This document shows, in pieces, positions 1 through 11,158 of a DNA stretch of 64,000 nucleotides. The notes beneath the pieces are model-generated. The model was not told the origin of the DNA and did not search any database. It saw nothing but the letters and a program-made list of their open reading frames with translations. Position 1 is the first letter of the stretch; each line of letters starts with the position of its first letter. The stretch is from contig NW_024609880.1 of the NCBI RefSeq assembly GCF_016920785.2, forward strand, positions 55,990,121 to 56,054,120, written 5' to 3'. The stretch is from Ixodes scapularis. Taxonomy: Eukaryota > Arthropoda > Arachnida > Ixodida > Ixodidae. A program made the position numbers and the translations under genes.

Positions 1-339
1 AGTCGGCGTCCTCCTATGTACTTTTTCAGCGCTTGTCGTCCGGGCGAAAAATGCCGAGGCACTGCGTTGTGGACGCATGCGCGGCACACGTTCTGCATGC
101 AGAGAGCTACATTCGCATGCTCAGAATACGTCCCAGAGCGCAGCGGACGAAGATGGCAGAGCGCAGTAGGCGATTATTGAAATGGTCTATAAGTAGCCTG
201 AACGTATCGGCGTTCTCTTTAACATGACTCGAACCAGAGAAATAGGCCAGGTAGAAATCAGAGTGAAATTCGTTTTGCTGCAAATTTAGTCAGCGAGAAG
301 TTTCCTAACGAGATCTAGCGTCTTTGTTGTAAATAAGAC

Positions 340-540
340 ATTTGGTTATTGCAGCACAACTGGTGATTTATGGTTCTTTAACGTGCATCGTGCAGCAGTG
401 GTTTCACGATCCTACGCCTGTTCGATGCTCATCCAGATCGGATCAGGCAAGGGCGGGCGAGCAGGCTGAAGATCAATTCTGCAGTTCTGCAGCGCGAGCC
501 TTTCGGTCGGCGTGCTCCCAGCTGCAGTGCGCTTAGACAT
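340..540 (-). mobile_element. tRNA-derived SINE copy, degenerate
   Basis: Read on the minus strand, this shows the same order of blocks as the better copies near 34.6 and 43.9 kb: a degenerate tRNA-like head, then the conserved phrase GATCTGGATGAGCATCG, then ACGTTAAAGA. Its box B is damaged, so it is an old copy. Confidence 0.6.
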
Positions 541-673
541 GGCCAACAATACCCTCAGCCTCAGTCATAGGTGGATTCACTCGTTGCCATAACTATTTCA
601 CACTGGCGCTTGAATCGCAACCGCGAAGCGGATTCGCTCGTTTTCGTCATGAAATGCATGTGAAACTGCACTC

Positions 674-821
674 TATTTACTCGATCTTACTCCAGGGTAA
701 GGGTTATGTACCTTGGCGTTCTAAAACTTACCCCCGTCCAGCGTTTTTCAATCTGTGTTGTCACGTGACACGACCCACCTGAGTAGCTCTGATCCATTTG
801 GGTAAGATTTGGGACACAGCC
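674..821. mobile_element. MITE, family also present at 42.65 kb
   Basis: About 148 bp that is closely similar to 42645-42797 in the same orientation. Both begin near TTTACTCGATCTTACTCCAG and end near GGTAAGATTTGG. The better copy has short inverted ends (GTGTTCCAAA / TTTGGAACAC), which points to a non-autonomous DNA transposon. Confidence 0.6.
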
Positions 822-1497
822 ATAGCCCTACAACACTGTAGCCCTACTGTTGGGTGCGTGCGGACGGCGATCTAGCAGAACTCTTCCGCAACGTACACTT
901 CACACCTTCCAGACTGTCGTTCCTTATCGAGCCTCCAAAGAGAACTCTTTTTGTGCCAGTGCTATGGACGAAGAGATCATCTGCGTCGTCCAGTGGGAAC
1001 CACCTACTACATAAATGCGGTAGTGACTATACTCGCGCGGACAATTTTCTGGCGCCTTTCAAATGGAAGGAGGAGTGCCCGTGCACAGGCTTTCATCGGC
1101 GCTCAGGCACGCGCCCCCTCACCTTTGACTACATAGCCGCGGGTAACTACCCGCGCGTATAAATTGCATATTTGAGCACGCTGCGGTTCAGAACGTTCTC
1201 AGATTATTTGTCAAATTTATGCCATAAAAAAGGGAGAGAAAAACTGACAGCCCCTTTATCTAATAATTCGTATTACTTATGGGATGCAGTATTTGAAGGG
1301 CGATCGTTTAAATGCGTCAGAGGACATGAAACGTAACCTAAGGTTATAGTATCAAGTCATGGCACCACGTAACCGCTACGTCATGTCACTAACGTCACAA
1401 CGCATAACGTAACGTGACGTAATGTGACTCAGTGCCATGTGGCACCATGATGTCATTTACGTCACGTGCCATGGGATGCGCGGACACACGGAAGGAC

Positions 1498-1678
1498 TAA
1501 AGCGCGAAACACATGTACGACGAAACCGTCCGATCCGACGTCCGACCGCGCAATACGACGGTCGGAGGCGAGGGTTTTCAACGCTCTCCGATGCTGCGAA
1601 AACCCTCTCCCCCCAAGGTCATTCCGGCAGTCCGCACGTCGGATCGGACGGTTTCGTCGTACATGTGTTTCGAGCTTA
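1498..1678. repeat. Foldback element with ~50-bp arms
   Basis: The left arm (1498-1548) and right arm (1626-1678) are inverted copies around GTACGACGAAACCGTCCGAT. The ~80-bp centre has a second small inverted repeat (GAGGGTTTTC / GAAAACCCTC). No coding potential is seen. Confidence 0.75.
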
Positions 1679-1699
1679 ATGTCTTGGAGTAGTGGCTTC

Positions 1700-2700
1700 C
1701 GTTATAATGTGTTTCGTGCTTTAAAAAAATGTTTATTGCGCAGAGCACTTAGTTTTAGCTACTTTTATAAAAGAAGGAAGAGCAAAAATAAAGGTGATCA
1801 GACGAAAATAAATAAAGATGAACAAATAGAGATTGAAGCATACGGCGCGTGTACGTGTAAGCAAACATGATGTTTGAGAGGCGTCAAGAAATCCGTATTT
1901 TCGAGACATCTCAATGCCACTTTAAGGGCCAATTATTGTTCTTTGCCGGGTCATGATCCGAGTATCTTTGGAAGGCCAAATAATTGGCCATCAATAAATT
2001 AGTGCACGCTAAACACGCGAGTTAGATGCGTGGAACCGTTTTTGCTTCACTGCGCAGTCCGTGACCACGCAGTCTATGGTCGTACGTTGCCCACAATTGG
2101 TCACTCTTTGTACCTGCGGAGTTCAAACTCAACCTGTATAGAGAGTAGTGGAAAATCCCTTTGAGGTCGTGATTTCAGACAGTAATCAAGGTTCTTTCTG
2201 AATATTGTAGTGGTAGTCCGAAGTTGTTTGAGGACCGGCGACGTTACCTGGACCTTTCACAATACCACAATGAAAGTTGTGCAGTCGCCTTTTGTGAATG
2301 GGAATTTTTTTTAGGAGCACATTTTGTTTTGTGTGTTTGTTTGGGTGTTGTTAAAAAGAAGGGGGGATAGCCTGAAGATGTGTGGACCTCTTCTACGGGG
2401 CAAGTCGCTACTCAGCTAGGGGATGGGGTAGCCTAGGATGGTTGCTCTTTAGGCAGCTTTGTCAGCTCGTTACCCGCCTTGCAGTTCAAAGTTTGCCGAA
2501 ATCTGGTCAAATGTCATATAGAGTTTACATACCGAACCAACGTAGTCTAGCTCGGATATTTCTAGAGACGAAGCTGAGTTTGTTTATTTCTTGATTATAG
2601 TTAGAATTCCCTGTTTTCGGCTAAACACGAAAAACTCGGAAAAACACCCGCGGTTAAAATTTTGGTAAATTCCAATAAATTCTAAATTTTAATACACCAA

Positions 2701-2735
<35 letters not shown>

Positions 2736-3300
2736 CCCTTTCCCCCCGGACAAAGAAAGATGAAATAAAATAAAACAACGCATTTTCTGTTTCTTTTTTT
2801 ACGAATAAGTTTGATCAGCGCCCAGGGTCAATGGTCCTGGGAAAATGCCACCACAGTTACCTTTCGAACCTCGGGCCACTGTCAAAAAGGGGTCTTACCG
2901 ATTGTTTCCTCAAGGTTTTTCATTATAACAGGTAATTGTACTTTCGGGTCACAACAAAAGCAACTAGTTTTGTTTCCAGTTTGGGTCATACAATTTGTGC
3001 TTTAGAGGAAGGAGAGGTTGTGTTTTGGTAACAGCGGGGGAAAGCTATGGAATAGAGATTCCATATAAATTAAAATAGGGAAGAGGGGCAGTTGAAACTT
3101 CTCTATTACATCCTTCACCAGTCCACCTCTCGCGGCCGCTGGGTAGGTTGATGGAATAGGAGGAGATGACGAGCTTGCCAGCAATTACCTCCAGGAATTC
3201 ATTGACTTTGAATTCATTGACCGGAGCAACACTTGTGTGCAACCTTTGTCATGGAACAAATCTAGCAGAAATAATGATTGATACCAATGCGCATTTTATT
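1700..3300. other. Stretch without a recognisable gene
   Basis: Only short, incoherent open frames on both strands. The one clear landmark is a 32-bp C homopolymer at 2703-2734. Nothing recognised. Confidence 0.5.
2703..2734. repeat. Poly-C homopolymer (~32 bp)
   Basis: Uninterrupted run of C. Several similar tracts occur in the window; their exact length in an assembly is unreliable. Confidence 0.9.
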
Positions 3301-3308
3301 ATTTTTTA

Positions 3309-3899
3309 GAGCGCAGCTCTTAGGCCCCTGTTTGCGCGTATAGCGGCGTCGCCGTCGCCGTCGGCGTCACCACGCTAAATTTCGCGGTAGAACTGACGTC
3401 CCATGAATTTAACACCAATTCAGTTACCCCGCTAAATTTAGCGGGAAATTGAATTGGTGTTGAGGTCACGTGACGTCAATTTCCCCGCTAGATCTAGCGG
3501 AAAAACTGAATTTGTTCATGGGTGATGTGGCACGAGGTCATGCGACGTCATTTTCCCCGCTAAATTTACCGGGAAATTGAATTGGTGTTGAAGCCACGTG
3601 ATGTCAATTTTCCAGCTAAATTTAGCAGGGAAGCTTTGGGAAAAAGGGAGGGCATGGAGGGGAGGAGGGGAGGCTTCGGAGGAGGAGGATGGGAGGGTAT
3701 GCAGGACAAGAAGGGGGAGGGTACGTAGGAGGAGGAGGGGAGGGTACGGAGGAAGAAAGGAGGAGGAGGGGAGGAGTAGGGGGAGGGGAGCGGACGAGGA
3801 GGAGGAGCAGAGGAGGCCGGTAGAAGGAGAGGAGGGGAGGGTACGGAGGAGGAGGAGGGTCATACCCTCCTCTCCTCCTCCTCCTCGAAAGCTGCGCTC
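3309..3899. mobile_element. TA-flanked TIR element A, satellite-bearing
   Basis: The ends are inverted copies: TA|GAGCGCAGCT at 3307 and AGCTGCGCTC|TA ending at 3901. The element is 591 bp with TA on both sides. Inside is an array of ~115-bp units containing GCTAAATTTAGCGGG and CACGTGACGTCA (about 3370-3640), then a long polypurine tract. The same termini flank element B (25943-26796), whose interior is different. No transposase frame is seen, so this is a non-autonomous, Tc1/mariner-type candidate. The TA duplication alone does not settle the superfamily. Confidence 0.7.
3649..3861 (+). repeat. Polypurine (GGAGGA)n tract with terminal hairpin
   Basis: About 210 bp that is almost entirely G and A on the + strand. 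It is followed by a pyrimidine mirror (CCTCCTCTCCTCCTCCTC, 3866-3886) that can pair back to the end of the tract. The open frames across it on both strands are compositional only. Confidence 0.85.
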
Positions 3900-3901
3900 T
3901 A

Positions 3902-5205
3902 ATTTTGCATTACAGAGATTTGTAAACCTTTTTCATTTTTAATCTAGCATACGTTTACATCCAGATTTGATTTGATTTTTTTAATTGAAAACACGGCGAA
4001 ATTAAACTCCGAATTTTGGAAAATTTAAAATCAAACAATAATAGACTCTGAAAAACTCCGAACGTTTGGCAAAACAAACTTCAAAAACCACCCTCTAAAT
4101 TTGACGAAAAATAAACCTCGAATACGCGGAACCCTACTTATAGTATTTAACGACTGAAGTGGAGGTTCTTTGTTCGATCAAAGCAGGTGCCGTACTTTCT
4201 ATAGCCGGGCTCAGTTGGCAATTGAAACGCTTTGTGTATCATTACATTTGACCTCGGGTGGTAAACGGAGCAGTGAGTACCTCAACTGCCATGCCGAGTT
4301 TGTTGAAGTGGCTTCTGGTAGGTATTCCAAGGCGACTCATTCACAAATCCACGACTGTATAAACCGCTCGCTGTTTGAGCCCTAGCATCTTGTGCGGGGG
4401 CCACCTCGGGGCACCCAGTAAGCTCATCGCTTCAGGTCAACAGGTGTGTCTGTATACAGCGAGTCAGGGAGTGGCTGGACAGTTGACGCGTTTTAGATGG
4501 TTATACACCTTCCGTACCGGCGTAGACCCTATATATACACACACCGCACCATTCGTTTCATATATCATATCATATTTTGCCAGTACATAGCTATGTCGGA
4601 GCTGGACTTCTTACATATGTGTAGATTAGTTTAAGTAAATCGACATAGCTTGATGTCAATTTAAAAAGGGATGAATCATTCGACCAATGGATTGGAAATA
4701 TCTGATGGTGTTTTCCCGCGTAGCTTAATTAACCTTACTACTCCCACAATGCCTGCAGAGTATAGTTCACTCTAGAGAGTTTGTACGCATCGCAGTACAG
4801 GGAGCGAATGGAAGGCATCGAAGTCCTGACTGCACGACGTATAAACGAAAGAGCGGAATCGGCTCGTTCAACGTCGCAACTACGATGACCGATGAGTCTA
4901 ACATTTGCATCTTCGGAACTGTGACCATCAGCTAGGGCGCCAACAGGTTCTTGTCAGCTCTGCTTAGGGCATATACGCAAAAAAACAAACAAACATGTAT
5001 GTGGATGTGTGTCGGGAGAGCGTATCCTCTTCTAGCCAATACCAATATGTCCTCCCGAACAGTCATCGACAAAAAAATATATGCTCTTGCTCCTTACATT
5101 TATCCTATGGCTGAAATACCGAGCTCTCAGTGTTACACGGGGATAGTTGGTTATTAGGCAGAGTCTTCGTTGTCCATAACACTGCATCCCTTTTTGCTTC
5201 TGTAG
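3902..5205. other. No recognised gene; expected site of missing MADF exon(s)
   Basis: The first half of the MADF domain should lie upstream of 5206, but no frame here gives a convincing match. No repeats of note. Confidence 0.4.
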
Positions 5206-5399
5206 TGGTTGCCGTAAAGGACAAGATCAAGACTCTCCGAGACTACTTCGTCAAGGAGTTGAAGAAGGTTGCCACGTCCAGAAAGACAAAAACTCTAGGC
5301 TACGTGTCACGTTGGGAACATTTTGGCTCCTGGGATTTCCTGAGGGCCGCCATCACTCGGGACTCCAGTCTGCTGTCAGCGAACAGTGCAGCCTACCCG
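5206..5399 (+). CDS. MADF-BESS protein, exon with C-terminal half of MADF domain
   Basis: The frame reads VKDKIKTLRDYFVKELKKV and then YVSRWEHFGSWDFLRAAI. This is the hallmark second half of a MADF (Myb/SANT-like in Adf-1) domain: the K-x-LRD-x-F-x-(K/R)EL-K-K helix and the terminal W-x-x-F...FL segment. An acceptor TTGCTTCTGTAG precedes it and leaves two bases to complete a split codon. The first half of the domain must be in an upstream exon that I could not find. At the 3' end, a GC donor (CCG|GCAAGT) ends the exon at 5399 in phase 0, which matches the phase-0 acceptor at 7427. A GT four bases later (5404) would leave phase 1 and create a stop in the next exon. MADF proteins bind DNA as transcription factors or occur in domesticated transposon genes. 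Confidence 0.75.
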
Positions 5400-5504
5400 G
5401 CAAGTAAAGTTGAATTGGTCTCGCTTTTTTAAACGATTGAAAAGATTTAAAACGACCTATATAGTCACTGACAGTTTAAGAAGCAGAGTGCGTGGTGAAC
5501 CAGA

Positions 5505-5590
5505 TAATCACTCAGCAGTCAATGAGGTTGCGGCATTAGCAGGTAAGAACACCAAAGAACAAATCACGGAGCTTTAACATTATAAGCCAC
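5505..5590 (+). repeat. Dispersed repeat, copy 1 of 3
   Basis: Contains GGCATTAGCAGGTAAGAACA and ATCACGGAGC. Related copies lie at 39632-39725 and 41378-41463. Its boundaries are not defined. Confidence 0.45.
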
Positions 5591-6341
5591 AGCCTGATTT
5601 TCTTAAGCTGAGAGGGACTATAAGCACGCCTGCGTTATCATCCAGGGCAGCTGTAAGAAAATATTTGCGCTGGCATTTATGTGTGAGAAGTGAAGATGGC
5701 AATCCTTGCTCTCTATGTAGGCGCATAATAAAGTTGTTCCACCGAGCTCAACTGCCCAGGTCTTCAGAATATAGAGCCTGCATTCTAGTCGCCAATACAC
5801 CCCAAGGGATGCCGGCTTATTTAGAAACCGCACGCGTTTTGATCTTACGCCTGTGCCGGGTTCTGCTAGTTTTAGTGAGAAGTTATGTCATCTTCTTTGT
5901 TTCTCTCATACTCTAAGCAAATCATTTCATATTGCCGCTTCGGTTGTCCCCGATAGTTTATTTATCTTAAAGTTATCGCATGAAAGTTATCTTAAAAATA
6001 TTAGAAGATCTACTGTGAGATATTCAATTCTTTTTCAATTCACTTTAATTTTCAAATGTTGTTTTTACAAAAACACAAACATTTATTGGACCTATAGCCT
6101 TGAAACTAGTCTGAGGTCTAAATAAAAATGCATTTCACATTGCGACAGGCAAGCAGATAAAACAACAAACGAACAAAATATTACTAGCATAATAAAGTGT
6201 TGAAGTACGTAGTTCGCGCAAATCTTATTCTAAATCAAATATCAATTATTATTTTTTAACACGGCAAGAAGTTGTTTTGTTTCATATCGATGGGTATTGA
6301 ATTCCAAATTAATGTGCCTCTATATTCTATTAGTCTCTGAC

Positions 6342-7241
6342 CTGGAATGGGCAAAATACATGCAAATATGTATCGAAATACAAATACAAAATACTTCGTC
6401 AAAAATGTATTTAATTACAAATCTAATTACATTTCCAAAAAAGTATTTAAATACAAGATACAAATACAACCAAATGTACTTGGTCTCCCTCCAAATATTT
6501 CTCCAAATACATTCCTCAAAATTTGCGTCAGCCACTTCAGGGCACCTGCAACGGGTTTCTGGGTATCTCATTTTAATTTTGCATTGCACACTCGGAAGTT
6601 AGTGTGCGAGGCTCTAGCAACGTAATAGAAATATAATCACAAAAAATGTAATCAGCTTGGACGTAATAGGTAAAAAAAGTACAGAGCTTCAAGCAGCTTT
6701 CTTTGTCGGTTACATTTTGGTATAGACCAACAAAGAACCGAGACGACCAAGACGCGCAGCACTAGCTAGAGAATTTTTTATTGTTGCAACTCGCACCAGT
6801 TACAAAAATCTGGACGACCCGCGCATTTAGAATGTTCCGGGCAAAAATATGGAGGGAAATCAGGCTGGAAAGCATCACAAGTTGTCATAGGCACTTATTT
6901 AGCCAGTCTGCCTGTGAACGTCGATTTCGTCACTATTCTTGCCCTGGACTAGCACCGTAATCACAAAGTCACTAAACGCTTGTGCTTGATTGAGAGACAC
7001 TGCAGTCGGTGCAGAACGTAGTTTTCTTCCTGCTCTGGACAGTGACAATAAATCTGAGGGATGTATTTTCGCCCACAAAATTGTATTTAATCACAATTGT
7101 ATTTGAAATATCCACGTTTTAGTATTTAAATACACACGTCAATTACCTTACCCAATTTGTAATTAAATACAAATGCAAAATACACAAAATATTTGAAACA
7201 CGTATTTCAAATACTTTTATTTGAAATACTGCCCATCCCTG
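6342..7241. mobile_element. Non-autonomous hAT element, 900 bp, 8-bp TSD
   Basis: The element starts CTGGAATGGGCAAAATAC and ends GTATTTCAAATAC...CTGCCCATCCCTG, the typical hAT terminus (consensus CAGGGATGGGCA). It is flanked by perfect 8-bp duplications, TCTCTGAC at 6334-6341 and 7242-7249. The interior is AT-rich and repeats TATTTAAATAC-like blocks near both ends. No transposase is present. A 991-bp sister copy lies at 54306-55296. It sits in the intron between the MADF exon and the next exon. Confidence 0.9.
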
Positions 7242-7426
7242 TCTCTGACTAATAGAATATAAAGTCTCATCGATCTCCACAACAAGCATTGGCATTCTAA
7301 TCAGTGCGCTTTTGGAATCTGGGATCGTTAGCAAATCTTCTCTGTTTAAGATGATGTTTAACAACTACAAAACAATATTTCTGTGCCTGATGTAAATGAA
7401 GTAAAATGTTATTTTTATTTCAACAG

Positions 7427-7657
7427 GTCAAGCTTGAGTGCCCAGATGGAGTACTTCCAGTAACCGAGATGACTGAAACAATGATTCTGCCGACGACCCC
7501 GACGACCAATACTTCCTCAGAAGCGAGTCAAAGGCCATTGATGTCTCCTAGCAGGCACTCTACACGAATGCTAACACTCACCGATCAAGAAAGACCCTGC
7601 CTAATTCCCCCGCCAGCCTCGCTGCTGAAGAGACCGCGACTATCAGTCAATTATGAG
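7427..7657 (+). CDS. MADF-BESS protein, middle exon
   Basis: A 231-bp symmetric phase-0 exon with acceptor TTTTTATTTCAACAG and donor GAG|GTATTG. It encodes a low-complexity Thr/Ser/Pro-rich linker (for example PTTPTTNTSSEAS) followed by a basic patch (LLKRPRL) that could be a nuclear localisation signal. Linkers like this are usual between MADF and BESS domains. The phase agrees with both neighbouring exons. No homologue is recognised for the linker itself. Confidence 0.65.
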
Positions 7658-7735
7658 GTATTGTTATCACTTTGGTGGTCTTGATTGCTGTAGTCCTGAT
7701 CTCTCTAAACTCCTATTCAGTCGTTTGTAACCTAA

Positions 7736-7994
7736 TGCCCGAGTCCCACTAAAGCGACAAACAGGAACAAACGACAGCGACAAGTCTCAAACCAGAGCCT
7801 TTCACGTTTTGACAACCTTTGTAGGATAAAGGAAGCTATGCTCAAACAGGAGCATCATGCACGCGAGGGTATCTTTGGCAGGCTTCCAATCACTCGTGCA
7901 AACGCCTGCCAAATGTAATCGCGGGCATGCTGCATCGGTTCGAGGCCTGTCGCTGTCATTTGTTTCTGTTTGTCGCTCTAGTGGGACTGGGGCA
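7736..7994. mobile_element. Harbinger/Tourist-like MITE, TAA target duplication
   Basis: 259 bp with ~48-bp imperfect inverted ends: TGCCCGAGTCCCACTAAAGC at the left and its near-complement GCTCTAGTGGGACTGGGGCA at the right. TAA flanks both sides (7733-7735 and 7995-7997), which suits PIF/Harbinger. It sits in the intron between the middle and last MADF-BESS exons. Confidence 0.8.
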
Positions 7995-8200
7995 TAATTG
8001 CGTCTGGACGTGGCAAGTTTTATGATGTCTCAACATTCTCTGATAAGAACAAACAGGACTGATCGAAAATCAATAATTACAATTATTCCAAAATTTAAAA
8101 AAAAATATATTTTTGTGCAATTTTGACAACTAATGTGACCTGAAGCAACCACAACCCCGTATCTGACTTCATCCAGCCATTTCATTCTCCTTGTCGGCAG

Positions 8201-8551
8201 ACCATGGCAGATTCCAGCGTCACAATCCCGTCACCACTCGCATTTCGGAACGCACCTGTGGCTTTGGAACGCGAGGGCGACGAAGTCCTCTTCTGCGAGC
8301 ACATGTTGTCGGAGCTGAGGCAGATGTGCTCTTACAAAAAGGACCTCAGCAAGCTACGCATCCAACAAGTTTTGTTCGAAGTCAAGCACATGAACACACT
8401 ACCGAGGCCCCATCTGGCCAACGCAAGCGAGTCCAATGCTGCGATTTATGAACAGCCTCCTTTCATGACAAGCCCAGCCTCTGTTGTAAATGCAGTGCAG
8501 CTTACTTCTCCGCCAAGTGTATCGCAGTGCTCTAGAGAAAGTCTGCAGTAA
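8201..8551 (+). CDS. MADF-BESS protein, terminal exon with BESS domain
   Basis: Acceptor CTCCTTGTCGGCAG, phase 0, running to a TAA at 8549-8551. Residues read DEVLFCEHMLSELRQMCSYK and then KLRIQQVLFEVKHM. This is the BESS-motif pattern: an acidic start, F-x-x-ML-x-EL, then K-(L/I)-x-IQ-x-(L/V)(L/I)xEV. BESS mediates protein-protein contacts in MADF/BESS proteins. With the upstream exons, about 257 residues of the protein are visible. A Ser/Pro-rich tail follows the BESS domain. No clear AATAAA is seen directly downstream. Confidence 0.8.
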   Translation, partial: TMADSSVTIPSPLAFRNAPVALEREGDEVLFCEHMLSELRQMCSYKKDLSKLRIQQVLFEVKHMNTLPRPHLANASESNAAIYEQPPFMTSPASVVNAVQLTSPPSVSQCSRESLQ

Positions 8552-9470
8552 AATCGCAGGGTTGTCGTTCCTGCTTTTTGTCGATCTTCAGTATCACCTA
8601 TCGGGTCTCATAGATAGAACCTAATTCAATAGACAATCGCAAGCATGGCGGCTTGGCTGAAGCCCTGTGAGTGCAAGCGCGTGAAGAGTGCGCGTGGATG
8701 TAGCTTTTTGCAAGCTCGTACTCGCACGGACAAGCTCGTACGAGGCAGAGACATGGCGGCGGCCAGTCACCTGTGCTTGCGGTCGTCTATAGACCAATCT
8801 CACTAACCATTCCAGGCACGCGTGACGCCTCCGTGCGGCGCGCAAGTTCGTCTGCTTCTTGCAAAAGGGTTGCGATGATTGGCTGATTGAAACAAAATGT
8901 TTGGTATACCTTAAAGGCCGGCCCGCAAGCAGAGAGAAGGAACCCGACCCTCACTTTCCTTCTCGCCACTGTGAAAGGAGGAAATCGCATCTCGTTTCCT
9001 CCTCGCCGTTTTCCGATTTTTTTTTTTTTTTTGGCGGCTGTTGTTTTTTTTTTTTTGTTTTTTTTTTGACAGGTTTGGGGTGGAGGAAATGAAAGCTTCG
9101 AGGATTTGAAAAGATTATCCAGAAGCCAGCCGGCACACCTGCGACAAGGAGCTGAACGAACCGAGTAGCTGTTTTGAGCGAGCTTGGCACTTGCTCTTCC
9201 CAACGAGTTGCATTGGCTCTTTTTTAGCATTGGTTTGGAGGACTGTTCTTGCTGTTGTGAGAGCACAAATACCTTGTTCTTCTCAAGGAAGTAGTCATTG
9301 AAGTATCAATTTTAATATAAATATCTGATTTGGCATCTTTCGACAACGGGAAGTACGAGCGGCGTTTTCTGTATATCAGGGATGGCGCTCCATAGACCAG
9401 TGGTTCTGAATCATTATGGTTCGTAAACCGGCAGAGGTGACGGAGGATCCCATCCGTAGTGGGTCTAGCA
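8552..9470. other. 3' flank of MADF-BESS gene, no further gene seen
   Basis: Begins with presumed 3' UTR. Contains GC-rich MITE-like debris (8630-8860, resembling 31440-31600) and T-rich tracts at 9017-9067. Frames through these are low complexity. Confidence 0.4.
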
Positions 9471-9473
9471 CTA

Positions 9474-9628
9474 TTCGGTGTACAGCGTTTTGCTGTAGGG
9501 CATTTTGGTGCGGACTTTTTGGTGCACAGACATTTCAGTGTACGGACTTTTTGCTGCAAAGACGTTTTGCTGTGGGACTTTTCGATGCGCGGATATTTCG
9601 GTGCACGGACATTTTGATGCATGGACAT
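9474..9628 (+). repeat. Minisatellite, ~16-bp unit, ~10 copies
   Basis: Degenerate tandem copies of TTGGTGCACGGACATT, with units of 14-17 bp. Five overlapping frames on the two strands stay open through it, which is a consequence of the repeat rather than of coding. Confidence 0.75.
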
Positions 9629-10432
9629 TCGACGCTACGGTTTGCTCGCCGGTATCTCCTTTCCAACGTACGAAGACACGCTTCACATCGTGTTTGCGCG
9701 TTGAGTTGATAGTGATAGTCTCCTCTATAAAGTTTTGGCTTTATTATTGGTCCTGCGTGTAGGAAAGGACCCAAACAGCAAGACGCTTGAAGTTGTTTGT
9801 GTATTCCGAACAATTTTGAATATTTTCAAATGCGCCTCCTCCGCGTAATCGCATAGCTCCGATTGTTAATATTAAATTGTGATCACCTCGCACGACAAAA
9901 AAAACAATGTAATTATAACTTATAACTCATTAGGGAATAAAGTAGGCGTGTACCAGTACAAAATAAGTGTAATCAAATCAAATGTCGATTTGAAGCAAGT
10001 AAACAAGCCGAATTTCGTGAATGCTAAATCGATTTTTTTTGGTATCAAATGTTTGCTCATTCTCGTACGAAAAAACAAAAAAACAAAAAAAAACAACGGT
10101 GATTACAGATTATACACAGCGTATGATCTGTGGTCAACGCCTCCTTCCATGCCGTAATGATGTCGCCGGACGTAAAGAACTCCCTTACAATCGTGCTTAT
10201 AAAGGGCGATTTTTTTTCTTTTTTAACGAGTAGACATTTTTCTAAAAAGGACGTCGGAGTTACGCAATTGCCGTTTGTATCTTATCTGTAGTCATCAAAA
10301 ACACCAAATCATTCATTTTTAAAGAAATGTAGTGCACGTGAAGTGCTTCACGGCGTCCTAAAAGCCTAATTTAGACGCGAATCGTGTTACCGCAATCTTT
10401 TCGGCCGCCGCACTCCTCGCCCTCGCCCCTCG

Positions 10433-10458
10433 CCCCCCCCCCCCCCCCCCCCCCCCCC
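10433..10458. repeat. Poly-C homopolymer (~26 bp)
   Basis: Uninterrupted C run inside a C-rich segment starting near 10415. Confidence 0.9.
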
Positions 10459-10629
10459 AACAGTGGCGTTGTCACAGCGACGCGCATGATTTGTCGCTTT
10501 GGCTTCATGGCGTTAGGCTGTGCCACGCGGAGATGGAGCCCACATAAAATCAGAACTATATTTTCGCACCCAAATTAGGAGGACGCCGTATCAGGACGCC
10601 GTACAATAGGGTACGCGCGTTACCTCTTT

Positions 10630-11000
10630 TTCAGGATGGACGGTTTGGTGGGTCGCGATTATGGCCAACAACTTTCTAAATACGCGGTGCCGTTTTCTTT
10701 TCTAATTAAAAGGCTAATTAGCGAATTTTAGGCAATCGGTCGGTTTTAGTTGCGTTCTTTCTTGAACCTAATCCTCGCCTGGCCGTATAGCTCACCTACA
10801 CAAACTGCAATGGCACTAATTTTCACTGGACAATTTGGTGGCTTTCGATTATGCCCAACAACTTTATAAATCAACTATCCCGTTTTCTTTTATAATCAAA
10901 AATTTCATTAACAAATGTTAGGTAATCAGTCGGTTTTTGTTGCGTTCTTTCTTGAACCCAATCTTCGCCTGGCCGTATAGCTTACATCCATAAAACGTTA
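10630..11000 (+). repeat. Tandem duplication, ~190-bp period, two copies
   Basis: GCGTTCTTTCTTGAACC, then TCGCCTGGCCGTATAGC, recurs 190 bp later with many substitutions. ATTATG(G/C)CCAACAACTTT also recurs. An old duplication with no coding signal. Confidence 0.75.
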
Positions 11001-11121
11001 ATTTGCACGTTTTCTGTAATATCTAATAGGTAAAAAAAAAAACAATTAACGTTGTATATAAAACAGAGGGCAGTTCTTTTCTGATATAAATAAAGCGTAG
11101 GGGCGCGCGTCTTGCATGCAT

Positions 11122-11158
<37 letters not shown>

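Noticed and set aside
33..227. Frame starting MPRHCVVDAC as a THAP domain start
   Set aside because: Only a C-x4-C start is present; no H-x-FP, W or C-x2-H follows. The segment resembles repeat debris at 42300.
8787..9266. 159-residue minus frame rich in Lys
   Set aside because: Generated by poly-T tracts (9017-9067) read as poly-Lys; no domain.
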